Source of the DNA: Microcoleus asticus IPMA8
GTDB taxonomy: Bacteria > Cyanobacteriota > Cyanobacteriia > Cyanobacteriales > Microcoleaceae
Length of the DNA stretch: 6,171 nt
Assembly: GCF_013179805.1 (NCBI RefSeq)
Contig: NZ_SRRZ01000212.1
Span: 1-6,171 of the forward strand
Reading direction: 5' to 3'
Part shown: positions 1 through 5,630 of the stretch, one piece after another
Layout of the letters: each line of letters starts with the position of its first letter
How positions within the stretch are numbered: the stretch's first letter is position 1
Notes under the pieces: model-generated
The model's input: the letters and a program-made list of their open reading frames with translations, nothing else
Told to the model about the DNA's origin: nothing
Database searches by the model: none
Position numbers and translations under genes: made by a program

Positions 1-17
1 CCTTAGTAGTGTAGATT

Positions 18-29
18 TTCAGATCTGAA
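18..29. repeat. 12-bp perfect palindrome upstream of moaE
   Basis: TTCAGATCTGAA is a perfect inverted repeat about 110 bp before the moaE start. It could be an operator half of a promoter region that begins outside the window, or chance. No -10/-35 pair beside it is convincing, and the rest of 1-128 shows no gene. Confidence 0.3.
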
Positions 30-109
30 GTCTATTTATTTTCAACTCACCTTTGCTGAGTCTTTTCTTGCTGCCTAGTCTAAACTCCAGTTACAAGAAT
101 GCAAGATCA

Positions 110-142
110 ATCGATCGCGACTTGATTTGTGTCAAGATCGAT
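110..142 (+). promoter_or_regulatory. Bulged hairpin over the moaE start, with an FNR-like core
   Basis: ATCGAT (110-115) and CTTGA (121-125) pair with TCAAG (132-136) and ATCGAT (137-142). This leaves a 5-nt bulge (116-120) and a 6-nt loop. The hairpin covers the GTG at 129 and the first two bases of the ATG at 141. Its core, TTGAT-TTGT-GTCAA (122-135), is one base away from the CRP/FNR-family pattern TTGAT-N4-ATCAA. Either an RNA structure limiting initiation or a protein site is possible. Neither is shown by sequence alone. Confidence 0.3.
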
Positions 143-662
143 GGAGTTCCCCAGCACCACTTCTTTCGCAATGAACTCTAGCGCTGCACTTTCGATCGAC
201 ACAATTCCTCAACGCCATGAATCAGACAGCTTTGCCATTACCTTAGCGCCGTTGTCTGTAGAGGAAATATACGCTTTGGCAGATGACCCCGCCAACGGAG
301 CCGTGGTAATGATGAGCGGTACAGTCCGCAACCAAACTGACGGTCAAGCTGTAGTTTCACTAGAATATCAAGCCTACGAACCGATGGCAGTGCGAGTATT
401 CCAGCAAATTGCTACTGAAATCCGCCACCAGTGGGCCGATGTCAATCGGGTCGCCATTCACCACCGCGTCGGACACTTGCAGGTGGGGGAAATCAGCGTA
501 CTGGTGGCTGTTGGCTGTCCCCACCGGGGGGAGGCCTTTGCAGCTTGCCAGTACGCGATAGATACGCTCAAACACAATGTACCGATTTGGAAAAAGGAAC
601 ATTGGGCAGACGGTTCTAGTAGTTGGGTTAGTATTGGAGCGTGCGAAGTTGTTGGGCATTAG
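141..662 (+). CDS. moaE: Molybdopterin synthase catalytic subunit MoaE
   Basis: MoaE forms the large subunit of molybdopterin synthase. With thiocarboxylated MoaD it converts precursor Z (cPMP) into molybdopterin in the cytoplasm. Residues are counted from the ATG at 141 (173 aa). The family blocks appear in order: SGTVRNQTDG near 59-68, HRVGHLQVGE near 108-117, CPHRGEAF near 126-133, and the active-site segment LK...VPIWKKE. Lys144 and Lys151 have the same 7-residue spacing as the two catalytic lysines of E. coli MoaE (K119/K126). The first ~32 residues are not conserved, so the start is uncertain: GTG 129, ATG 141 and ATG 171 are all in frame and none has a clear ribosome site. No MoaD gene lies in the window. 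Among cyanobacterial molybdoenzymes needing the cofactor, nitrate reductase is the likely consumer. Confidence 0.95.
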   Translation: MEFPSTTSFAMNSSAALSIDTIPQRHESDSFAITLAPLSVEEIYALADDPANGAVVMMSGTVRNQTDGQAVVSLEYQAYEPMAVRVFQQIATEIRHQWADVNRVAIHHRVGHLQVGEISVLVAVGCPHRGEAFAACQYAIDTLKHNVPIWKKEHWADGSSSWVSIGACEVVGH

Positions 663-670
663 TCAATCGA

Positions 671-698
671 TTTGAGATTTGAGATTTGAGATTGAAGA
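671..698 (+). repeat. Heptanucleotide tandem repeat (TTTGAGA)3 plus a decayed unit
   Basis: TTTGAGA occurs three times head to tail at 671-677, 678-684 and 685-691, followed by the imperfect unit TTGAAGA (692-698). Short heptamer tandem repeats between genes are typical of filamentous cyanobacteria. It sits in the moaE-sigma gap, immediately before the ECF-like promoter, so changes in copy number would alter the DNA just upstream of the -35 element. Confidence 0.75.
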
Positions 699-700
699 GG

Positions 701-729
701 GGAACTTGTTACGATCTCCTAACGTCAAA
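701..729 (+). promoter_or_regulatory. ECF-type promoter of the sigma factor gene (probable autoregulation)
   Basis: GGAACTT (701-707) is followed by 15 nt and then CGTCAAA (723-729). This matches the general ECF/sigma-E pattern of a GGAAC-type -35 and a -10 containing CGTC or TCAAA at about 15-16 nt. Transcription would start near 733-736. That rules out the TTG reading frame start at 679, makes the ATG at 739 almost leaderless, and gives the ATG at 763 a leader of about 27 nt. Its position directly before an ECF sigma gene suggests self-activation. Confidence 0.55.
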
Positions 730-762
730 AAGTGTGGAATGTTCGATGAGCCAATTCCACCG

Positions 763-1422
763 ATGAGCGACTTTATTTCCGTGTCCTGGTCTGCGGTTGT
801 GGCGACCGTTCAAAGAGTGCAATTGCCAGCCGAAAAACTCTCTAATTATGACTTGGTGTTGCGTTGTCAGGAAGGAAATCGACCTGAGAGCACTGCCTTT
901 TCAGAACTGTTGAAGCGGTATCAGTCCCACGTAGACAGGGTTCTATATCACTTGGCCCCTGACTGGCAAGACCGAGCAGACTTGGCTCAGGAAGTGTGGA
1001 TTCGGGTCTACCGCAATATTAACCGCTTGCAAGAGCCTGTTAAATTTCGGGGCTGGCTGAGCCGCATCGCCACTAATTTGTTTTACGATGAGTTGCGGAA
1101 GCGCAAACGGGTGCGAACTCCGCTGTCGCTGGACGTACCCCGAACTCTCGAAGATGGCGAGGTTGATTGGGAAATTCCGGCCGACAGTCCGGGGCCTGAT
1201 GAAGATTTGACAACTAGAGAATTTTACGAGCAGTTGCGGGTGGCGATCGCAGATTTGCCGGAAGTATTCCGCACGACAATTGTTTTAAGAGAAATTGAAG
1301 GTTTAGCCTATGAGGAAATAGCCGAAATGACTGGAGTTTCTCTGGGAACTGTCAAGTCGAGAATTGCTAGAGCTCGCCAAAGATTGCAGTTGGAATTGCA
1401 AAAATATCTCGATGGTAATTAG
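763..1422 (+). CDS. sigG: ECF (group 3) RNA polymerase sigma factor, SigG-like
   Basis: This is a 219-aa sigma factor that directs RNA polymerase to stress promoters. Region 2 spans about 46-115. Its polymerase-binding and -10-recognising part reads DRADLAQEVWIRVYRNI, and FRGWLSRIATNLFYDELRKR follows. An acidic linker (129-150) leads to region 4 (about 155-212). The helix-turn-helix there is AYEEIAEMTGVSLGTVKSR followed by IARARQRL, which contacts the -35 element. Regions 1 and 3 are absent, as is usual for ECF factors. The start at 763 is preferred because the ECF-like promoter at 701-729 leaves little leader for the ATG at 739. The next gene encodes a membrane anti-sigma factor, and this order matches the SigG/SapG pair of Nostoc as I remember it. 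The ECF class is certain; the sigG symbol is less so. Confidence 0.93.
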   Translation: MSDFISVSWSAVVATVQRVQLPAEKLSNYDLVLRCQEGNRPESTAFSELLKRYQSHVDRVLYHLAPDWQDRADLAQEVWIRVYRNINRLQEPVKFRGWLSRIATNLFYDELRKRKRVRTPLSLDVPRTLEDGEVDWEIPADSPGPDEDLTTREFYEQLRVAIADLPEVFRTTIVLREIEGLAYEEIAEMTGVSLGTVKSRIARARQRLQLELQKYLDGN

Positions 1423-1562
1423 CAATAGTGCTTTTAGAGGCCGGTCAAGAAGATTTGGTCATGTTTGCTGTCACATCAAAATTTCTCTTTTAAAATATAA
1501 ATAAGCAGTAAATCATTCTAATAGCGAGGGCATCCTTCCCCCAATTAAAGCAAGTGTGAAAT

Positions 1563-2168
1563 ATGAATTATAACTTTGAATCGGATAAAAATCAGAATCA
1601 GCAAGGTATCGGGGATTCACTCGCTGAAACTCAAGCTAACAACAATTATGCCCAGGGCAATGTAACTACTATGATGCGCGATCGCTTTGAATTACTGAGT
1701 GCTTACCTCGACGGCGAAGTGACGGCTGCAGAACGCCGGCAAGTCGAGGAATGGCTGACAAATGACCCCACTACGAAACGTTTGTACTCGCGACTGCTGA
1801 TGATGCAGCGGGGTTTTCAGTCAATGCCGGTGCCTGCTTCGGAACAATCTGCACAGGAGTTGGCGGGGAAGGTTTTGCAGCGGGTGGAATGCAAGCCGAA
1901 ACGGGCTTGGATTTTGGGCGGAGGTGCGATCGCAGCTTTGTTGATTGCGGTAGTGTCTGGTGTCGGTGGCGGCCGCCCATTGTTTGCTCCCCAGTTTGCT
2001 CGATCGCCCCTTCCTGCTGAATCTGACGGTTTGATGGTGGCTTTGAACGAGCCTCTGGTGGAGATTGTTAATCCCAACGATTTGATGCTTGGGGTGAATG
2101 CACCGATAATGGAGATTCCCAAAGTTGGTGTAACAACCCCTCAAAAGTCATTGCCAAAGGCGCAGTAG
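1563..2168 (+). CDS. Single-pass membrane anti-sigma factor, partner of the upstream ECF sigma
   Basis: This 201-aa protein probably holds the upstream sigma factor at the inner membrane. A Q/N-rich leader (1-36) precedes the anti-sigma domain (about 40-85), whose core MRDRFELLSAYLDGEVTAAE and following helix match the ZAS/RseA-like fold. The zinc ligands (H-x3-C-x2-C) are absent: the usual cysteine positions hold other residues (TNDPTTKRL) and the only Cys is residue 110. One hydrophobic segment, about 115-136, is the likely membrane span, preceded by KPKR. That orientation puts the N-terminal domain in the cytoplasm and ~65 residues in the periplasm. The gene starts 140 bp after the sigma gene with no terminator between them, so co-transcription is likely. 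The gap also holds an AT-rich stretch near 1485-1502 that could support a second promoter. It may correspond to SapG of Nostoc. ATG 1671 and 1674 are in-frame alternatives that would keep the domain. Confidence 0.85.
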   Translation: MNYNFESDKNQNQQGIGDSLAETQANNNYAQGNVTTMMRDRFELLSAYLDGEVTAAERRQVEEWLTNDPTTKRLYSRLLMMQRGFQSMPVPASEQSAQELAGKVLQRVECKPKRAWILGGGAIAALLIAVVSGVGGGRPLFAPQFARSPLPAESDGLMVALNEPLVEIVNPNDLMLGVNAPIMEIPKVGVTTPQKSLPKAQ

Positions 2169-2199
2169 GATTTCTGTTTTGAGCATAACTGAAGTTGCT

Positions 2200-2224
2200 A
2201 AGCTCCCTAAAAAAGGGGGCTTTT
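2200..2224 (+). terminator. Rho-independent terminator after the anti-sigma gene
   Basis: AAGCTCCCT (2200-2208) pairs with AGGGGGCTT (2214-2222) around a 5-nt A loop, with one T-G wobble. The stem runs into TTTT (2221-2224). It lies 31 nt past the anti-sigma stop and ends the + strand sigma/anti-sigma unit before the convergent NACHT gene. On the - strand the stem is not followed by a T tract, so it probably works one way only. Confidence 0.8.
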
Positions 2225-2334
2225 GCCGTTGTTCCCAGTTTTTCAAGGTGTATATATCCTGAGACGCTTTCTTGGCTTTGAATGCCGAATTGTGGGGCAT
2301 CGCATCTTAATATCGGAGTAGGTAGCTAGTGGAA

Positions 2335-4740
2335 TTAGAGCGGGCGATCGCACTTGTTACCTATTTTTGTGATATTTGCGATCGGCAACAGCAATGTCTC
2401 CTCAATTTCCTGCCGCACAGCAGGAGATACATTACAACCGCTATTGAGGCAATATACCAGCAATTTATTAGCATCGTAATACTTCCTCAGCAATGACTTC
2501 TGCTGTTTGCTAAATTGCCAATCGTGACCTATAGTGCGATAGGAAATTATGATTTGTCTTAATTCCCTAGTCCAAACTTGTCCGTTAGCTTGCCACCATT
2601 GCCTAAATATTTCCTTGTCACTATCTGGGTGAGGTAGTTGTTTCTTAAGTTCTTGCAGTGCTTGCATCAGTTTAGGTTCCACAAGAGGGACAAGAAGAAT
2701 GTCATGGGCAAGACTAATGGCTGGGTCAATAGCACCGTCGAGTACAGGCAAAATGGCAAGGTCAAGAACAAGGTCAAGGGTAAATTCAACAGCAGGGTCA
2801 AAGGTATGTTTAACGGCAAGGTAAAGGGCTGGGTCAAGGAAACGTTCAGGGTTACGATTAAGAGCAAGCTCAAGGCATGGAAGAAGGGAAAAGTAAAAGA
2901 ATCTCACTGCCGCAGGTTTGTAGGGAAAATCAACTGAAAGGGATTTTTGGTTTACCCACATTAGGAATTGCTGTAACTGCTCATCATCAGCGACCAGCCT
3001 ATCAACTTGCTGTTTGATTAACAGCAACAAGTCATCAGCTTTTTGCAAGATCCCAACTGCTAACAACAAGACTTCTCGCCAACGCTTCTCGGTTAGGTTG
3101 CTGACCAGTTTTCCCAAAGCTTGTGGAGCAGAATTGTTAACTATTTCTGTAGCAGTAAAATACTCTTGGAATGTTAGATGAGAAAACGAATAAATTCCTC
3201 TTGCCCTTTCCACTAATAATCCATGTTGTGCCTCGATCGCCTTCAGGACAACCTCACTATCCATTTCTAACTGAACGCGGTCAGTTGTGGCATCGGGTAA
3301 GTTAGCCAGATAGTCGGCAATCACTTGTTGGATTTGATTTTTTTCAAAAAAGTAATCGCCCCGATCAAAAGTAATAGCTGCCACAAAAGCAAGTAAATGT
3401 TTCTTGCGGCACAAATTCAAATCTCGATAAACTTCATCCCGTTGAATGCCTCTAGTTTCATCCCATTTTCTGAGCATAATTTCTATTCCTTCCTCATACA
3501 ACTTGGCTCGGTTGGATGGGAAATCTGCTTTGGCTTGGAATACTAAACAAGTCAGATTCAACAAGATAGGCGTTACTGCCAGTTCTCGGATTTGCTGATT
3601 TTTATTCATTTTTAGCTGCTCTACAAATTGAGACGCTAAAGCTTTCCCTGCCTCCATATTCTGGGAAAATGCCACAAACCAATTGCGAGCAAAGGCAGCG
3701 ATTTGCTTGTTATTAAAATCGGCTACCTCAACACAGGTAAAAGCTTCGTCGTGAAATCGGTACTTAGCAGCGGCAATTCGACAGGTAATAATAAACTGAT
3801 TTTTGTAATACTTTTGGACAAACTGACGAATCTGTCTGACGACTCCATCGCTATCTGATTCCGGCACTTCATCTAAGCCGTCCAATAAAATCAAACCTCT
3901 GCCTTGACTAAGTACAGATTCAGTTTGCGATCGCGCCTCAACTCCGCAACTGGCAAATTCGTCGCTGATATATTCTAATAAGTCAAGATTAGCGATTTCA
4001 GCAAAGGTTTTCAGAGGAATAAAAATCGGTATTTTGTTGGCTTCAAATTCTGAGCGATTGCACTGAATGGCGATGTGTTTCAAAAAAGTAGTTTTACCGG
4101 AGCCCGGTTTGCCGAGTACCATCAGTTTAGAGTGAGATTTCACCGCATCCAATCCTGGTACTCGTTTCTGGTGCACTTGGCCTAAACCCAAGCGGTTAAA
4201 GTTATCTGCATCTGGGTTGAAGTCTCTCAATAAGTCGCGAATTTCTCCTGGCTGCCAACTGGTAATTTCCTCCAAAATGTTGACTTCAACGTAGAGGTTG
4301 CTGACATCAACGGGCTGTGCAATATCCAACAGTTGCATTCTGCTGTAAAGCTGTTGGATTTTGCTGTGGCATTTTTGCCGTATCTCTTCCACTACCGAAT
4401 CAATATGCTGTTGGCAAAAATCTATAACCCCCCCAACCCTCCCTTGGTAAGGATGGGCTAAAGGAGGACGATCGACAATTTCTTCCCAATTCAAATGCAA
4501 AACTGTGCAGAAAGCCCTGAAAGCATTGGCTTTAATGGGTTCTCTTCCTCCTAAAAAACGCCTCCAAGTTGGAAGCGAGAGGCCATCGGCATAGGGCCCG
4601 GCTTCTGTCCAAGTTCGATCGGGCTCTAATGTTTGACTAGCTTCTACTAGCCATCTGGGGTCTTCTATCGTCGAGCCCCTTTCTCTTCTAGCTTGCCTAA
4701 TTTTTACTAATCCTTCCTCAGAGGCTTTGAGGGTCGTCAT
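2335..4740 (-). CDS. NACHT-domain STAND NTPase, cyanobacterial HTH-like/NACHT/C-terminal helical type
   Basis: This 801-aa signalling NTPase resembles NLR-like sensors; bacterial NACHT proteins include anti-phage defence proteins. Residues are counted from the ATG at 4740. An HTH-like N-terminal domain (about 52-91) has the core SLPTWRRFLGGREPIKANAF and ends in LNWEEIVDR, as in many cyanobacterial NACHT proteins. A helical linker (105-200) leads to the NACHT module: Walker A GKPGSGKT (210-217), Walker B LILLDGLDE (283-291) with the acidic DGLDE, sensor-like TCR (319-321), a TPILLNLTC block (390-398) and winged-helix motif FSHLTFQEYF (519-528). Four 12-residue repeats (636-683) follow, then a conserved C-terminal helical region (about 711-790) with SYRTIGHDW and YYDANKLLVYCLNS. 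No nuclease, TIR or protease effector is visible. A TTG at 4767 extends the frame by 9 residues but is the first three bases of a -35 box, so ATG 4740 is preferred. The gene stands alone, convergent with the left unit and divergent from the gene at 4943. Confidence 0.9.
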   Translation of the reverse strand: MTTLKASEEGLVKIRQARRERGSTIEDPRWLVEASQTLEPDRTWTEAGPYADGLSLPTWRRFLGGREPIKANAFRAFCTVLHLNWEEIVDRPPLAHPYQGRVGGVIDFCQQHIDSVVEEIRQKCHSKIQQLYSRMQLLDIAQPVDVSNLYVEVNILEEITSWQPGEIRDLLRDFNPDADNFNRLGLGQVHQKRVPGLDAVKSHSKLMVLGKPGSGKTTFLKHIAIQCNRSEFEANKIPIFIPLKTFAEIANLDLLEYISDEFASCGVEARSQTESVLSQGRGLILLDGLDEVPESDSDGVVRQIRQFVQKYYKNQFIITCRIAAAKYRFHDEAFTCVEVADFNNKQIAAFARNWFVAFSQNMEAGKALASQFVEQLKMNKNQQIRELAVTPILLNLTCLVFQAKADFPSNRAKLYEEGIEIMLRKWDETRGIQRDEVYRDLNLCRKKHLLAFVAAITFDRGDYFFEKNQIQQVIADYLANLPDATTDRVQLEMDSEVVLKAIEAQHGLLVERARGIYSFSHLTFQEYFTATEIVNNSAPQALGKLVSNLTEKRWREVLLLAVGILQKADDLLLLIKQQVDRLVADDEQLQQFLMWVNQKSLSVDFPYKPAAVRFFYFSLLPCLELALNRNPERFLDPALYLAVKHTFDPAVEFTLDLVLDLAILPVLDGAIDPAISLAHDILLVPLVEPKLMQALQELKKQLPHPDSDKEIFRQWWQANGQVWTRELRQIIISYRTIGHDWQFSKQQKSLLRKYYDANKLLVYCLNSGCNVSPAVRQEIEETLLLPIANITKIGNKCDRPL
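2692..2835 (-). repeat. Four 36-bp units encoding 12-residue repeats in the NACHT protein
   Basis: Four consecutive 12-residue units start with D-P/L-A: DPALYLAVKHTF, DPAVEFTLDLVL, DLAILPVLDGAI and DPAISLAHDILL (residues 636-683). At DNA level the 36-bp units have diverged but keep the GGTCAA/AAGG-rich look on the + strand. The region probably forms short amphipathic helices. Related cyanobacterial NACHT proteins, as I recall them, carry variable LDLA-type repeats here. Confidence 0.7.
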
Positions 4741-4767
4741 TATATAATTTACTTCTTTAATTGTCAA
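4739..4767 (-). promoter_or_regulatory. Perfect sigma-70-type promoter overlapping the NACHT start codon
   Basis: Read on the - strand, TTGACA (4767-4762), a 17-nt spacer and TATAAT (4744-4739) match the housekeeping consensus at all twelve positions with ideal spacing. The -10 box shares two bases with the ATG at 4740-4738. A transcript from it would begin near 4732, inside codon 3 or 4, and lack the start codon. Either it is a chance match in AT-rich leader DNA, or it makes an unusual internal transcript. Confidence 0.5.
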
Positions 4768-4779
4768 TGTCTGTTTTCG

Positions 4780-4812
4780 CTCAGTTTAGCGATCGCAAAC
4801 TGAGTTTGTCAA
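4780..4812 (-). promoter_or_regulatory. Candidate NACHT promoter containing a HIP1-centred inverted repeat
   Basis: On the - strand TTGACA (4812-4807) is followed by 18 nt and TAAACT (4788-4783), a -10 matching 4 of 6 positions. Initiation near 4776 would give a leader of about 36 nt before the ATG at 4740. A perfect 8-bp inverted repeat, CTCAGTTT (4780-4787) with AAACTGAG (4797-4804), lies over the -10 and spacer, with a HIP1 octamer (4789-4796) in its centre. This placement fits a repressor site; no regulator is identified. Confidence 0.4.
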
Positions 4813-4942
4813 GACCCCAGCAACAAAGAGAAAATGATCGTGACAACAACTGCACGGCATACGGGAAAAGTCAGGCATAAATCATGCAAACTTAATCGTT
4901 TAGAATGCCACTCTCTTTTTTAGGTAAAAAAGTACACATTAA

Positions 4943-5545
4943 ATGATGACAAAGGATAGCACCATGAGAGATAACATAGATGAAATTCCGTCAGGTGGGA
5001 TAGGTATAAAAATTATTGGCAAAATTGCCGATAAGCTAAGTTATACCCGCACTTCTGACGGTCGAAACTGTCTGTTCATTGTAAAATATTATCAGCAGCC
5101 TGGTCTAGTACCATCCCAACACAGCATTCAAGATGGTTTTTTTAAGTGGGCGATCGATGTTTTAAACAGATTTAATTTTTTCGGGGTTCAAAAGCAACGA
5201 AATCGCCAACCCGAGCCAAGTTCTAACGAGCAAGTTCCCAAAATTAGCCTTCAACTAAAACTAAATACTGATATTAAAGCTGTTGCTCAAGTTTTATCGT
5301 GGGTTGAACAGTTAGATCCTCTACCAATTCCCCTAGGCGTTTTGCATCAGTGTAAACTTGCTGTGATTGAAGGGTTTACGAATGCTGTTCGCCACGCTCA
5401 CAAAAATCTGCCATTAGAAACTCCGATAGAGATTGAAATAATGGTATTTAACGAACACCTAGAAGTAAAAATTTGGGATTGGGGAGAGCCTTTTGACATT
5501 CAAGCTAAGTTGAAAGAAGAATTGCACCAAAAAAGTCTGTATTAG
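4943..5545 (+). CDS. RsbW-like anti-sigma regulatory ATPase with its two halves in swapped order
   Basis: This 200-aa protein is built from both halves of a Bergerat-fold (HATPase_c) serine kinase of the RsbW/SpoIIAB family, which binds sigma factors or anti-anti-sigma partners. Residues 8-50 are what normally ends the protein: DNIDEIPSGGIGIKII holds the G2 box, followed by ADKLSYTRTSDGRNCLFIVK. Residues 99-195 are what normally begins it: KISLQLKLNTDIKAVAQVLSW, the N box with E143 and N147 in VIEGFTNAVRHAHKN, and the G1 box IWDWGEPFD (177-185). It then stops after KLKEELHQKSLY. Residues 51-98 form a joining linker with an aromatic, amphipathic stretch near 65-80. Both new ends fall in the ATP-lid. 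ATG 4946 and 4964 are alternative starts and no strong ribosome site is seen; TAGAAT at 4901 is a weak -10 candidate. It could be a folded circular permutant or the remains of a tandem pair. Confidence 0.85.
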   Translation: MMTKDSTMRDNIDEIPSGGIGIKIIGKIADKLSYTRTSDGRNCLFIVKYYQQPGLVPSQHSIQDGFFKWAIDVLNRFNFFGVQKQRNRQPEPSSNEQVPKISLQLKLNTDIKAVAQVLSWVEQLDPLPIPLGVLHQCKLAVIEGFTNAVRHAHKNLPLETPIEIEIMVFNEHLEVKIWDWGEPFDIQAKLKEELHQKSLY

Positions 5546-5573
5546 TTGGAGCGACCTAGGATTTACGCTTCAC

Positions 5574-5601
5574 TAAAGCTGTTCTGTAATTGCCAGCTTT
5601 A
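5574..5601 (+). repeat. 8-bp inverted repeat before the response regulator gene
   Basis: TAAAGCTG (5574-5581) and CAGCTTTA (5594-5601) form a perfect 8-bp stem with a 12-nt loop in the 85-bp gap between the RsbW-like gene and the response regulator. No T tract follows, so it is not a standard terminator. An operator or an mRNA-processing hairpin is possible. Confidence 0.4.
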
Positions 5602-5630
5602 AATTGACAAGAGAAAGAAACTTTTTTGTG

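Noticed and set aside
360..659. - strand open frame across moaE
   Set aside because: Antisense shadow of a well conserved gene with no independent support.
679..762. N-terminal extension of the sigma factor from TTG 679
   Set aside because: It translates the heptamer repeat and the ECF-like promoter, so it lies upstream of the probable transcript start.
1771..2144. Three overlapping - strand frames across the anti-sigma gene
   Set aside because: Low-complexity shadows of the + strand coding sequence.
2282..2300. ATGCC/GGCAT inverted repeat as a terminator for the NACHT gene
   Set aside because: Only 5 bp with a 9-nt loop and no T tract on the - strand.
2638..2937. K/G/V-rich 99-codon open frame on the + strand
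   Set aside because: It is the antisense image of the D-P-A/L-D-L repeat region of the NACHT gene; the low-complexity composition follows from those repeats and no homology or ribosome site is apparent.
4741..4767. TTG start extending the NACHT protein by nine residues
   Set aside because: The TTG is part of a TTGACA box and the added residues precede the conserved start TLKASEEGL.
4871..4906. TAGAAT (4901-4906) as a firm promoter for the RsbW-like gene
   Set aside because: No -35 element at suitable spacing; kept only as a weak mention.
4834..4923. 29-codon ORF in the leader before the RsbW-like gene (ATG 4834 to TAG 4921-4923)
   Set aside because: Too short, with no recognisable similarity and only a weak AAAGAG upstream; cannot be told from chance.
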